This document shows positions 37,248 to 46,690 of a stretch of DNA of 64,000 nucleotides, in pieces; the first letter of the stretch is position 1, and each line of letters opens with the position of its first letter. Origin of the DNA: Pseudocolwellia sp. AS88. GTDB lineage: Bacteria; Pseudomonadota; Gammaproteobacteria; Enterobacterales; Alteromonadaceae. The position numbers and the translations under genes were made by a program. Location: the NCBI RefSeq assembly GCF_030551755.1, contig NZ_JAUPEC010000005.1, positions 1 to 64,000 of the forward strand. Reading direction: 5' to 3'. Below the pieces are notes generated by a model that saw nothing but the letters and a program-made list of their open reading frames with translations, made no database searches and was not told the DNA's origin.

Positions 37248-39092
37248 TTAGTATGAAGATTGTCTAACATCTTGCATGGTTTTTATTACCTTAAAAGCAT
37301 CTTTAAGGTGTTCTCGCTCAAGTTTTGACAAAGCTTTAGGTGGCAGAAAGTTATTGGGCTTTTTATTATTCTGCATCCTCATTGATTGATTTTGCATACG
37401 TAACATAGATATGAACTCATAAGCAGCAATTAGATTTGCCGCAGATTCTTTAGTTAATGATCTTGTGCCTGCTGCTTTTTGTAAACGAGTTATTGTATTT
37501 GTACTACTGATGCCCTCTGTAAGCGCATATATTCTTGCAAGATCGACAATGGGAGCTATGCCGTTATGCTTTAAGTCGAGTACTGACTTGTTTTCCCCAT
37601 CGTGTTTAAGAACAAAATCACGGAAAAAACCTAAAGGTGGCTTTAATCTTAATGCGTTTTTCGATAAATGAGCAATAAACATAGTACTTCGTTTAGTTTT
37701 CTCTAACATTTCGTAACGCACATTTTCTAGCAACGATGAATCGCCATAAACAGTGGTTAAATCAAAAAATATGCTGGCGTTTAGTAATGCTGCAGAGCTT
37801 GGAGTATTTACCCATTCGTCGAAATAACGGTGCCATATTTTTTGCGGTTGTCGCCATCTTTGATTAGTTGCCATAATATCGCCAGGGCAATAAATAAAAC
37901 CACAAGCGGCTAACCCATCAGAAACAAAAGTTGCTAGATCAAAAAACCAAGTTTGGTCTTCAGGTTTCATATCATCAGATATGATTAAAGCATTGTCTTG
38001 ATCTGAATGAGCTAACTGTTCTTGACGTGCTTGTGAACCAGCTGCTAACCAAGCATAAGGTACTGGAGGCGGACCAAGTAATTTTTCAGCCATTTCAATT
38101 AAACGTATTGTAAATGCCATAGTTATTGCGCTGATACTTTTACCAACGTGGTCAGCAGTAGTGCCAAGTTTAGCCATGCGAATTTGCAATTTAGGTAACA
38201 TAGTACTGATTTTAGCAAGCTCATTCACTGTTGTTGCTTTGTGAATAATACTGGTTAGGTTAACGGCGTGTTGACCTTCATAATTCATTAAATCGGTAAC
38301 CGTTAACATGCCTTCCAATTTACCTTGATTAGTGACAGGTAAATGATGGATATGTTTTCCTGTCATTACCATTAAAGCATCATAGGCTGAACTGTTTACA
38401 TCAATAGTTGTTGGATTTTTAGTGATAATATCGCTGATCGGTTGCTTAAGCGATAAACCTTCAGCTACACAGCGACGACGTATGTCTTTGTCGGTCACAA
38501 TCCCGATAAAATTGTCTTCTTCTAAAATGATTAAGCAAGAATAGCCTTGTTCAGTCATAGATATTGCGGCTTCTTGAATGGTACTTCTATGGTCAATACT
38601 GGCGACTGGAGTATGATAAAAATGTGTAATAGGTGTATTCATTAACGAAGACGAAATAATGGCGGCTTCATTAACCCGTGTCATTTTTTTGTGTAAGCGC
38701 TGCTCGGCACTGTGTTCAAAAAAAGCGATAACATCAGGGAAGTCATGCAATATTTCTTGTAATGCAGGATAGGGCAGGGCGTACAATAAAGTATCTTCGT
38801 TACTGCATAATCTAATATCTATACTTGTTTGTGCATGACAATATAAAGTGCAGATATCTGTTTCGCTAAACATGCCTAATAATTCGTTATCTGCTGAGTA
38901 GTAACTTAAAGCGCCTTTTCTTAAAACAAATAATGTTTCTGCTGATAACTCATCCGGTGGTAAATCTTCTTGTTTGCGTAGGTAACAAATACTTATTTCT
39001 TTAACTACTGTGTCTAATAAAGGATCTGGCAATAAGTCAAAAGGAGGGATTAATTTTAAAAACACTCTGATGTCTGCGAGTTCGTTACTCAT
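37248..39092 (-). CDS. CBS-domain/DUF294 putative nucleotidyltransferase
   Basis: The 614-residue protein has an N-terminal cyclic-nucleotide-binding-like domain (about 5-130), a CBS pair (about 160-275, IVTDKDIRRRCVAEGLSLKQP), then a DUF294 nucleotidyltransferase-like domain with AAGSQARQEQLAHSDQDNALI near 350-370, and a DUF294 C-terminal domain. The GS-x-A-R-x-E-x-DQDN pattern resembles nucleotidyltransferase metal ligands as in GlnD-type proteins. It is divergent from the DUF4212-ActP operon and probably senses adenylates in acetate control. The actual substrate is unknown. Confidence 0.85.
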   Translation of the reverse strand: MSNELADIRVFLKLIPPFDLLPDPLLDTVVKEISICYLRKQEDLPPDELSAETLFVLRKGALSYYSADNELLGMFSETDICTLYCHAQTSIDIRLCSNEDTLLYALPYPALQEILHDFPDVIAFFEHSAEQRLHKKMTRVNEAAIISSSLMNTPITHFYHTPVASIDHRSTIQEAAISMTEQGYSCLIILEEDNFIGIVTDKDIRRRCVAEGLSLKQPISDIITKNPTTIDVNSSAYDALMVMTGKHIHHLPVTNQGKLEGMLTVTDLMNYEGQHAVNLTSIIHKATTVNELAKISTMLPKLQIRMAKLGTTADHVGKSISAITMAFTIRLIEMAEKLLGPPPVPYAWLAAGSQARQEQLAHSDQDNALIISDDMKPEDQTWFFDLATFVSDGLAACGFIYCPGDIMATNQRWRQPQKIWHRYFDEWVNTPSSAALLNASIFFDLTTVYGDSSLLENVRYEMLEKTKRSTMFIAHLSKNALRLKPPLGFFRDFVLKHDGENKSVLDLKHNGIAPIVDLARIYALTEGISSTNTITRLQKAAGTRSLTKESAANLIAAYEFISMLRMQNQSMRMQNNKKPNNFLPPKALSKLEREHLKDAFKVIKTMQDVRQSSY

Positions 39093-39235
39093 ATTTTATT
39101 TTCCATTAAATAATCCTACCTAAATTTGAATGCTTTTATATTAAGCAAACAGGCGAGTTTATCTGTTATGTAGCGCAGTGTTACTCATTAAACTAGTCCT
39201 ATTGGTAGTAGTGCGTCAACAATAATCCATGGGGT

Positions 39236-39246
39236 TTAGACTAAAG
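39236..39246. promoter_or_regulatory. Putative CrbR-like site before DUF4212
   Basis: TTAGACTAAAG matches the TTAGACNNNAG pattern seen upstream of the orphan-domain gene and the CrbR-like gene. Orientation and position, about 245 bases upstream of the DUF4212 start, are compatible with an activator site, but this is untested. Confidence 0.35.
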
Positions 39247-39291
39247 TGTAATACTCCGATTGAAAAAAGCTTGCTAGTGTTGATACTCATA

Positions 39292-39337
39292 CCACCTCAA
39301 GATGCAGGATTCATCCGAAACTCGCCTTTTGAGGTGG
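39292..39337. repeat. REP-like palindrome in the acetate regulatory region
   Basis: Nine-base perfect arms enclose 28 bases with an inner GGAT-TC-ATCC hairpin. The words GATGCAGG and GCATGGAT, found in and beside it, also occur in the structured block at 9448-9545. This suggests an interspersed palindromic element, though only one clear copy is in this window. Confidence 0.5.
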
Positions 39338-39487
39338 CATGGATATAAAAATAGATAGGCTTAGTATTCACCAGAGACTTTAATGATCTTTTCATTAAGC
39401 ATCAATCATGAATATTTAACCTTTCTCAACATAACTATTCGTTAACTTGGCGTATAAAAATAAGAAACGCTCAATTGCTAGGAGAAA

Positions 39488-39742
39488 ATGATGGAAGGTG
39501 AAACTACATATTGGCAGGAAAATCTGCGCTTAATATTTATTAGTCTTGTCATTTGGTTTGTCGTCTCATTTGGTTTAGGCATATTACTTGTCGAGCCATT
39601 AAATGAATTTCGATTAGGTGGATACAAGCTAGGTTTCTGGTTTGCACAACAGGGCTCAATTTACACATTTGTTGGTTTAGTTTTTTGGTACTCAGCTAAA
39701 ATGAACAAACTAGATAAAAAATATAAGGTGGAGGAGTCGTAA
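39488..39742 (+). CDS. DUF4212 small symporter subunit
   Basis: The 84-residue protein has two hydrophobic segments (LIFISLVIWFVVSFGLGILL and FWFAQQGSIYTFVGLVFWYSA) of the DUF4212/SSS-small-subunit family, which partners acetate-type sodium:solute symporters. AGGAG ends 3 bases before the start region at 39488. Its stop codon overlaps the actP-like start by one base (39742), showing translational coupling. It likely helps assemble or gate the symporter. Confidence 0.92.
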   Translation: MMEGETTYWQENLRLIFISLVIWFVVSFGLGILLVEPLNEFRLGGYKLGFWFAQQGSIYTFVGLVFWYSAKMNKLDKKYKVEES

Positions 39743-41481
39743 TGGATGAGTTAAAACTATATACGTATATTGCTGTTTTTGGTTCATTTGCTTTATATTT
39801 TGCAATCGCTTGGTGGGCTCGTGCGGGTTCTACAAGTGATTTTTATGTTGCAGGGGGAGACATAACACCGTTACAAAATGGTATGGCAATTGGTGCCGAT
39901 TGGATGAGCGCTGCGTCGTTTATTTCAATGGCAGGTTTAATTGCTTTCTTAGGTTACGGTGGTTCAGTATTTTTAATGGGTTGGACGGGCGGTTATGTAT
40001 TACTCGCCATGCTTTTAGCTCCTTACATGCGTAAACACGGTAAGTTTACGGTTCCAGAATTTATTTCAGATCGTTACTACTCAAAAACAGCACGTATTGT
40101 TGCTGTAATTTGTTTAATTATCGCTTCTTTAACTTACATCATTGGTCAAATGAAAGGTGTAGGTGTTGCTTTTTCTCGCTTCTTAGAAGTTGATTACGGT
40201 TTAGGCTTAGGTATAGGTATGGCTGTAGTTTGGGTATACGCTGTACTAGGTGGTATGAAAGGTATTACTTACACGCAGATTGCTCAATACTGTGTATTAA
40301 TTTTTGCTTATACAATTCCTGCTGTATTTATCTCATTACAATTAACAGGTAACCCAATTCCACAATTAGGTTTAGGTTCTACACTTGCTGACGGTAGCGG
40401 TGTTTATTTACTTGATAAACTTGATATGGTTGTTACTGATTTAGGTTTTAAAGAATACACAACTGACAACATGGGCGGCACGTTAAACATGTTCGCATAT
40501 ACTATGTCGTTAATGATTGGTACTGCTGGTTTACCTCATGTAATCATGCGTTTCTTCACTGTTCCTTCTGTACAAGCTGCTCGTTCATCTGCTGGTTATG
40601 CGTTAGTATTTATCGCATTACTTTACACAGTTGCTCCAGCTGTTGGTGCAATGGCTCGTTTAAACTTAATGAATACTATTGAACCTGCTGCGGGTCAAAA
40701 TCTTGAATACGAAGCACGTCCACAATGGTTTAAAGATTGGGAAACAACTGGCTTATTGAAGTTTGAAGATAAAAACGGCGATGGCAAAATTACTTATGTA
40801 GCAGACGCTGAAAAGAATGAAATGGTTAAAGTTGACCGTGACATTATGGTACTTGCTAATCCAGCTATTGCTAACTTACCTAATTGGGTTATTGCACTAG
40901 TAGCTGCTGGTGGTTTAGCTGCTGCACTATCAACCGCCGCAGGTTTATTGTTGGCGATATCCTCCTCTATCTCCCATGATTTAATGAAAGGGGTGTTAAC
41001 ACCAGACTTGTCCGATAAAAACGAGTTACTAGCGGGGCGGATTGTGATGACAATTGCTATTCTGATCTCCGGTTATCTCGGGCTGCATCCTCCTGGCTTC
41101 GCCGCCGGAACCGTCGCCTTAGCATTCGGTTTGGCTGCCTCGTCAATATTCCCTGCACTAATGATGGGTATATTCGCTAAGAAAATGAGTGGTACTGCTG
41201 CTGTATGGGGTATGTGTTCTGGTATCGGTGTAACTATGTTGTATGTATTCCAACATAAAGGCATCATGTTTATCCCAGGTACATCGTTCTTAGGTGATAT
41301 GGGGCCAGATTGGTTCTTCGGTATTTCACCTAACGCGTTTGGTGCTGTTGGTGCTCTTGTAAACTTTGCGGTAGCGTTTATCGTGCTAAGATTTACTGGC
41401 CCAGCTCCGGCTCATATTCAGGATATGGTTGATAACTTCCGTAGTCCTTATGGTAAGATTGAAGCATCACACGATCACTAA
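39742..41481 (+). CDS. Acetate-type cation:solute symporter (ActP/VC_2705 family)
   Basis: The 579-residue protein has about 13 membrane helices and SSS-family marks: WWARAGSTSDFYVAGGDITP at the start, GADWMSAASFISMAGLIAFLGY, and QARSSAGYALVFIALLY-type segments. A polar insert (about 315-375) with an EDKNGDGKITYVAD loop looks calcium-binding-like. It probably takes up acetate or another short carboxylate. The region 40935-41150 has markedly higher GC and different codon choice than the flanks while encoding a conserved core, hinting at a recombination patch. It is operonic with DUF4212 and near CrbS. Confidence 0.92.
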   Translation: MDELKLYTYIAVFGSFALYFAIAWWARAGSTSDFYVAGGDITPLQNGMAIGADWMSAASFISMAGLIAFLGYGGSVFLMGWTGGYVLLAMLLAPYMRKHGKFTVPEFISDRYYSKTARIVAVICLIIASLTYIIGQMKGVGVAFSRFLEVDYGLGLGIGMAVVWVYAVLGGMKGITYTQIAQYCVLIFAYTIPAVFISLQLTGNPIPQLGLGSTLADGSGVYLLDKLDMVVTDLGFKEYTTDNMGGTLNMFAYTMSLMIGTAGLPHVIMRFFTVPSVQAARSSAGYALVFIALLYTVAPAVGAMARLNLMNTIEPAAGQNLEYEARPQWFKDWETTGLLKFEDKNGDGKITYVADAEKNEMVKVDRDIMVLANPAIANLPNWVIALVAAGGLAAALSTAAGLLLAISSSISHDLMKGVLTPDLSDKNELLAGRIVMTIAILISGYLGLHPPGFAAGTVALAFGLAASSIFPALMMGIFAKKMSGTAAVWGMCSGIGVTMLYVFQHKGIMFIPGTSFLGDMGPDWFFGISPNAFGAVGALVNFAVAFIVLRFTGPAPAHIQDMVDNFRSPYGKIEASHDH

Positions 41482-41539
41482 TTTTATACCTCTGTTGCAC
41501 CTTGGTGTAGTAGAGGATAGTGTAATGTAAGCTAGAATG

Positions 41540-41576
41540 AGGCTAGACGATTTATCGCCTAGCCTTTTATTTTTTA
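41540..41576 (+). terminator. Terminator after the symporter gene
   Basis: AGGCTAG pairs with CTAGCCT around a loop containing CGA/TCG pairing, followed by a broken T-tract (TTTTATTTTTT). It lies 59 bases after the symporter stop. Confidence 0.8.
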
Positions 41577-41611
41577 ACCTTTTAACTTTCAGATAAGAGC
41601 ATCAATATTTT

Positions 41612-42049
41612 ATGAATAAACACACTAAACTTGCTTTATTAGTTGCCCCTTTTCTTATTTTAGGTGGGTATATTGCTTCTGACTTATATATTGAAAACCA
41701 AGCAGAAAAAACACGTGTTTTTCAAATGGAACCATCGGGTAATTGCGATGTAATTAATAAAAGCTGTATTTTAAAATCTGGCGAATTTGAAGTGAACATT
41801 TATGATGAAGGTGGAATTACTACCGTTAATTCAACGTTCCCGCTTGATACGGCAACTTTATTTTTAGTAAGTAAAACAGAAGAAGTTACAGTTCATCCAT
41901 TAGGCATGATAGATAGTGCTTACTATTGGAAAAGCCCAACGGCTTTACGACAACTTGTATCAGCTAAAGGATCTAAATATAAGCTACGTTTAATTGCTAA
42001 TATTAAAGGTGGTCAATATATCAGTGAATTTACAACTAACACCATGTAA
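41612..42049 (+). CDS. Hypothetical membrane-anchored protein
   Basis: The 145-residue protein has one N-terminal hydrophobic helix (LALLVAPFLILGGYIASDLYI, about 7-27) and a soluble domain with a two-cysteine segment (NCDVINKSCILKSGEF) that may form a disulfide in the periplasm. The rest is beta-rich. I do not recognise a named family. It lies between the symporter and the CrbS-like kinase genes on the same strand, so a link to acetate sensing or uptake is possible but unproven. Confidence 0.6.
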   Translation: MNKHTKLALLVAPFLILGGYIASDLYIENQAEKTRVFQMEPSGNCDVINKSCILKSGEFEVNIYDEGGITTVNSTFPLDTATLFLVSKTEEVTVHPLGMIDSAYYWKSPTALRQLVSAKGSKYKLRLIANIKGGQYISEFTTNTM

Positions 42050-42150
42050 TAGATAAAACTTACAGTAGTTTACTCATAATGATTAAAATACAATAAGATG
42101 AAACACTGTAACCACCTATTATTTAGTTATCTAATTACAAGAGAATACCT

Positions 42151-45100
42151 ATGTTTCCAAATTGGCAATTAACAACATTAAGCTTCTTTTATATTTGCTT
42201 ATTATTTTTAATTGCTTTTATTGGAGACAAATATAGAAATAAACTTCTTGAACGTTACCAATCGAGTATTTATGCCTTAACCCTTGGAGTTTATTGTACT
42301 TCTTGGAGCTTTTTAGGAACCACAGGGCAAACAGCCAATAATATTCTTTCTCATTTACCTATTTATTTAGGTCCCATATTTCTCTTCTTTTTTGCTTGGC
42401 CTTTTATCCAGCGTATTATTCGAGTTAGCCTAAAGTTAAATTTAACTTCAATTGCTGACTTACTTGCAGCTCGTTATGGAAAATCCCACAAACTTGCAGT
42501 ATTAGTTACTTTAGTGGCTTTAGTGGGAACTATGCCGTACATAGCTTTACAGCTTAAGGCGATTGTTTATTCGTTTACACAATTACAAGCAGAGCAAGAC
42601 TTTAACCATTGGCAACTAGGTTTAGCGGTAAGCTTAGTACTCGCAGGTTTTACTATTGTTTTTGGTATTCGTAATATCGATGTTACAGAACGCCACCCTG
42701 GGATCATGCTGGCGATAGCATTTGAATCATTAGTGAAATTGTTTGCGTTTTTGGCTGTTGGGATTTTTGTTACTTTTTTCCTGTTCGATTCTCCTGGCGA
42801 TTTATGGGAACAAACCAGCGTTAATATTAAGCTTGAAGATCAGTTTAGTTTACCAAGTATAGCCTCTGTACTTGCTATGTTAGTTATTACGATGGCAGCT
42901 TTTTTGTCTTTACCACGGCAGTTCCAAGTGATGGTGGTAGAGTTAAAAGAAGAAAAAAACATCTATCTTAGCCGACGACTTTTCCCTTTATATTTGTTTG
43001 TATTTGCCGTTTTTGCTATCCCATTAGGTTTAGCTGGACAGTTATTATTAGGTGATAGCGTACCTTCAGACGCTTATGTTTTATTTTTACCAAGTTTAAA
43101 AGATCAAACATGGCTCACCCTTTTAACCTTCTTAGGTGCTATATCATCTGCAAGCTCTATGGTTATTATTTCCGCGATTGCTTTAAGTACGATGTTGAGT
43201 AACGAAATCGTTTTTCCACATTTATATCGTGCTAAAAAATCAAGTAATGCCGATTACGACAGCTTTAGAGCGCGTTTACTTTATATTCGTAAACTTCTAG
43301 TTTTTAGCGTTATATTTTTAGGCTTTGGTGTGTCATTAATGCTGCCCTCAGATACCTTATCTTCATTGGGTGAAATTGCTTTTGGGGCTTTTGCACAATT
43401 AACACCAGCATTGGTTGCGGCTTTTTATTGGCGACGAGCTACATTAACTGGAGTTTACGCAGGTATATTAGTTGGTTTTATGTTGTGGTTAATGTTTAAC
43501 TTTTTACCTCAATTTGGTTTATATATTCCACCTTTTTCTGACGGTATTATTCCTGCTAGTAGCATGGCAACCTTAGTGAGTTTAACCGTTAACATGTTTG
43601 TTATTTGGAGCTTGTCACAAGTTAGCCGACAAAGTGTGCAAGAACGAGTACAAGCGTCAATATTCTTAGAATGGCAATCACCTAAAGTTTTAACTTCACA
43701 AAAATACCGTCATCTTGATTTTCGTGAGTTAGAACTATTAGTTTCACGTTTTGTAGGGGAAGAAAAAACAGGCCCTAGTTTTGAGGAGTTTCAACGCAAA
43801 ACTTTTGATATGAAAGTTGGTAACAATACTTACAATCAAATGTTGCTAGAACATACGGAAAATACCTTAGCTAGTGTTATGGGTGCATCTTCTGCACGTT
43901 TGGTGTTGTACTCAGCTTTAGAAGGCCGTGATATCGCATTAGATGAGTTAACCGTTTTAGTTGAGGAAGCTTCAACACATCGCCAAAAATATAGTAGAAA
44001 CTTATTACAAAGTGCGATAGAAAATGCCAGCCAAGGTTTTTCAGTGATAGATGCTGATTTAAAAATTGTGGCGTGGAACAAAAAGTACATCGACTTTTTT
44101 GATTATCCAAAAGAGCTTGTTTATGTTGGTTGTCCAATTGAAGATTTATTGAGATATAACGGTAAACGTGGCTTATTTGGTACGAGTAATGTAAACGAAG
44201 CCGTTAATAAACGACTCGACTACTTACGCAATGGTAGTCCGCATTCTACTGAGCGTATGTACAAAAATGGTAAGTCTATTCGTATTGAAGGTAATCCGTT
44301 GCCCGATGGCGGCTTTGTTATGATGTTTTCTGATGTTACGGCTTATCGACAAGCGGAGCGAGTTCTGCAAGATGCTAATTTAGATTTAGAATCGATAGTG
44401 CAAGAGCGTACTAAAAAACTTGAACAAGTAAATGAAGCGCTCGCGAGTGCACGATATAAAGCCGAAGAAGCTCATATTAAAAAGAGCCAATATTTAAAAG
44501 CTTGTAGTCACGATTTAATGCAGCCTTTAGAGGCCGCTAGACTTTTTACTTCAGCACTCGCAGATCAAAAAAACTTGAATCCAGTACAAGAACGACAAGT
44601 CAATAATATTGATCGATCTTTAAAAGTGGCAAGTGATTTATTATCTGATTTAAGTGAAATTGCGCGCATTGAAAGTGGCAATATTAAACCTCAGCTAGAA
44701 GTTTTTAAGATCAATGAATTGTTTGATAATTTGGCGCAAGAGTTTTCAGCATCAGCTGTAGAAGCAGAGGTCGACTTTCGTGTTGTGGCGAGTTCTGCTT
44801 GGATAAAATCAGATAAACGTTTAATTCGACGTATATTACAAAACCTTATTGGTAATGCTTTCCGTTATGCCAGTTCTGGTAAGGTTCTATTAGGGGCTCG
44901 TATTGTTGGCAATGCTGTTAATATTCAAGTGCTTGATAATGGACCTGGCATTCCTGAAGATAAACAAGAGTTAGTTTTTGAACAATTCACACAATTAGAT
45001 ACTTCAAGTAGACAATCTACTCAAGGTTTAGGGCTTGGCTTAAACATCACTCAAAGCTTAGCTCAATTGTTAGGTCATACTTTACAACTTAAATCTAAAG

Positions 45101-45588
45101 AAAATCAGGGATGTAAGTTTACCTTATTGGTTGAGAAAGCCGCTGCTGGTAACATCCGTAAAACTCATGCTCCAATCATAAATACAGGCTTTAAAGATGT
45201 TACTGTATTATGTATTGATAACGATCCTGATGTTTTAGCAGGCATGGTGGCACTTTTAGAAGCTTGGCAATGTAATGTATTAACTGCTGATTCTTATGCT
45301 TCGGCTCAACAAGTGTTTGCAGAAGAGGGGGAGAGTATCAGGATTTTACTCGCAGATTATCAATTAAATAATAATGAAGATGGATTGACGCTTATTGCCC
45401 AGTTACGTGAGCTGTGTCCATATTATTTACCTGCTATATTAATCACAGCAGCTACCGAAAGCGAAGTCGATGTTAAAGCCGAACGAGCAGATGTTGGCTT
45501 TATGAGAAAGGTAGTAAAGCCAGCCGCATTGCGTGCCATGATGAGCGCAAAATTAGCCAAGAACCTTCAAGATAATTACTTATCTTAA
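42151..45588 (+). CDS. crbS: CrbS-like hybrid sensor kinase with symporter domain
   Basis: The 1145-residue protein starts with an SSS-type domain of about 13 helices (1-490), then a PAS domain (about 625-740), a HisKA domain with the phospho-acceptor H787 (LKACSHDLMQPLEAARL), an ATPase domain with NLIGNAFRYA, DNGPGIP and GLGLGLNIT, and a C-terminal receiver with D1069 (LADYQLNN). This is the CrbS architecture, which in Vibrio controls acs expression through CrbR. It ends 27 bases from the convergent CrbR-like gene. The SSS domain may sense or move the ligand. Confidence 0.93.
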   Translation: MFPNWQLTTLSFFYICLLFLIAFIGDKYRNKLLERYQSSIYALTLGVYCTSWSFLGTTGQTANNILSHLPIYLGPIFLFFFAWPFIQRIIRVSLKLNLTSIADLLAARYGKSHKLAVLVTLVALVGTMPYIALQLKAIVYSFTQLQAEQDFNHWQLGLAVSLVLAGFTIVFGIRNIDVTERHPGIMLAIAFESLVKLFAFLAVGIFVTFFLFDSPGDLWEQTSVNIKLEDQFSLPSIASVLAMLVITMAAFLSLPRQFQVMVVELKEEKNIYLSRRLFPLYLFVFAVFAIPLGLAGQLLLGDSVPSDAYVLFLPSLKDQTWLTLLTFLGAISSASSMVIISAIALSTMLSNEIVFPHLYRAKKSSNADYDSFRARLLYIRKLLVFSVIFLGFGVSLMLPSDTLSSLGEIAFGAFAQLTPALVAAFYWRRATLTGVYAGILVGFMLWLMFNFLPQFGLYIPPFSDGIIPASSMATLVSLTVNMFVIWSLSQVSRQSVQERVQASIFLEWQSPKVLTSQKYRHLDFRELELLVSRFVGEEKTGPSFEEFQRKTFDMKVGNNTYNQMLLEHTENTLASVMGASSARLVLYSALEGRDIALDELTVLVEEASTHRQKYSRNLLQSAIENASQGFSVIDADLKIVAWNKKYIDFFDYPKELVYVGCPIEDLLRYNGKRGLFGTSNVNEAVNKRLDYLRNGSPHSTERMYKNGKSIRIEGNPLPDGGFVMMFSDVTAYRQAERVLQDANLDLESIVQERTKKLEQVNEALASARYKAEEAHIKKSQYLKACSHDLMQPLEAARLFTSALADQKNLNPVQERQVNNIDRSLKVASDLLSDLSEIARIESGNIKPQLEVFKINELFDNLAQEFSASAVEAEVDFRVVASSAWIKSDKRLIRRILQNLIGNAFRYASSGKVLLGARIVGNAVNIQVLDNGPGIPEDKQELVFEQFTQLDTSSRQSTQGLGLGLNITQSLAQLLGHTLQLKSKENQGCKFTLLVEKAAAGNIRKTHAPIINTGFKDVTVLCIDNDPDVLAGMVALLEAWQCNVLTADSYASAQQVFAEEGESIRILLADYQLNNNEDGLTLIAQLRELCPYYLPAILITAATESEVDVKAERADVGFMRKVVKPAALRAMMSAKLAKNLQDNYLS

Positions 45589-45615
45589 GGGTTCTCTATA
45601 ACTTGTTATTTGCAC

Positions 45616-46269
45616 TTAATCTAAGTTCAATTCGGGAATATCTAATTGACTAATGGCGATAACTGCTTGTGTACGATTACGAACATTTAACTTACGAAAG
45701 ATCGCTGTAGCATGTGCCTTTATTGTCGCTTCAGAAACATGCAAGTCGTACGCTATTTGCTTATTTAACAAGCCTTGGGCAAACATCAGTAATATTTTAT
45801 ATTGCTGTTGAGTTAAGCTTGCAACACGCTCTGATATATCTGTACTTTCGTGATCATTCTCCAGCGCTTGAAAAGCTTCAGGCACCCAAGTATTACCAAA
45901 TAAAACTTGTTGAATAGCCGTAATAATAAGTTCCACAGGCGTAGATTTTGGAATGAAACCTGCTGCACCAAACTCCATAGACTTACTGATGGTTTCTTGA
46001 TCTTCGTGAGCAGAAACAATCACCACGGGTATTTGTGGGAAATGATTTCGTACATGTATCAAGGTATTAAAACCGTGAGCACCTGGAATGTTTAAATCAA
46101 GTAAAAGTAAATCACTGTCGCTATGACTGATAAGTTGCTTTTCAAGTTCAGGTATTGTTTGTGCTTCTAGCCAAGCGGTATCAATAAATTTTGATTTTAA
46201 AGTCCCCAATAAAGCCTGTCTAAATAAAGGATGGTCATCAGCTATTATAATTTTTTCTGGCTGAATCAT
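45616..46269 (-). CDS. crbR: CrbR-like LuxR-type response regulator
   Basis: The 217-residue protein has a receiver domain (IIIADDHPLFRQAL at the start, phospho-acceptor D58 in LLLLDLN, and VIVSAHEDQETI) and a C-terminal LuxR-type HTH (SLTQQQYKILLMFAQGLLNKQIAYDLHVSEATIKAHATAIFRKL). It converges with the CrbS-like kinase gene, its natural partner, which in Vibrio activates acetate genes such as acs. The repeated TTAGACNNNAG sites in this cluster are candidate targets. Confidence 0.9.
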   Translation of the reverse strand: MIQPEKIIIADDHPLFRQALLGTLKSKFIDTAWLEAQTIPELEKQLISHSDSDLLLLDLNIPGAHGFNTLIHVRNHFPQIPVVIVSAHEDQETISKSMEFGAAGFIPKSTPVELIITAIQQVLFGNTWVPEAFQALENDHESTDISERVASLTQQQYKILLMFAQGLLNKQIAYDLHVSEATIKAHATAIFRKLNVRNRTQAVIAISQLDIPELNLD

Positions 46270-46690
46270 AAGAATATTCCTTAGGATCTAATTTTATAAA
46301 TATAAATGAGTTAAAAATCTTTATTAGACTTTAGCATAATAAAGAAAAACTGCTTGTTAACATTTTTTAGTCGTTGTTACGTGAAAAATTATAGTTATAT
46401 TTTTATTTTAGTAAATAACAAGTAGCGGCATCACTATAGCAGAGTTATGAGAAATAAAGCATATAAGGTTATTTTGATCAGTGATGAGAAAAAGTGATGT
46501 TAACTTTTGTTTTATTACTTAAATTTAAAGTGTGATGAGATAGAGATAAAGGAGGATTGGATATATTGGCGCCGGACTTATGGGATAATTAAAAACGGTC
46601 TCGAATCGTTTGTTGATTTTAAGACCGTTTAATTTAGTTTTATTTTAGCTGAAATCGCAATAGTGATAACTCAAAAGTTAAAACTGAGCC
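46270..46690. other. Upstream region of the crbR-like gene
   Basis: About 421 bases without a gene. It holds a TTAGACTTTAG site (46324-46334) 55 bases upstream of the CrbR-like start, and a weak long-loop inverted repeat (AAACGGTCT at 46593-46601 with AGACCGTTT at 46622-46630) near the neighbouring gene's end. Confidence 0.4.
46324..46334. promoter_or_regulatory. Putative CrbR-like autoregulatory site
   Basis: TTAGACTTTAG matches the TTAGACNNNAG pattern found twice elsewhere in the cluster. It lies 55-65 bases before the CrbR-like start, a plausible place for autoregulation. Motif identity is by eye only. Confidence 0.35.

Larger units (their letters stand above)
39093..39487. promoter_or_regulatory. 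Divergent regulatory region of the acetate cluster
   Basis: This 395-base gap separates the DUF294 gene from the DUF4212-actP operon. It contains a TTTAGACTAAAG-like site (39235-39246), a 9-bp inverted repeat (CCACCTCAA at 39292-39300 with TTGAGGTGG at 39329-39337) around an inner GGAT/ATCC pair, and the DUF4212 ribosome binding site (AGGAG, 39480-39484). The repeat is separately described. No RNA gene was recognised. Confidence 0.45.

Noticed and set aside
45714-46095. Plus-strand frames within the CrbR-like gene
   Set aside because: They are antisense to a clear LuxR-type regulator and show no ribosome binding site or protein-like pattern.
46593-46630. Intrinsic terminator before the quinone oxidoreductase gene
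   Set aside because: The 9-base arms are 20 bases apart with no adjacent T-tract, so the hairpin is weak.
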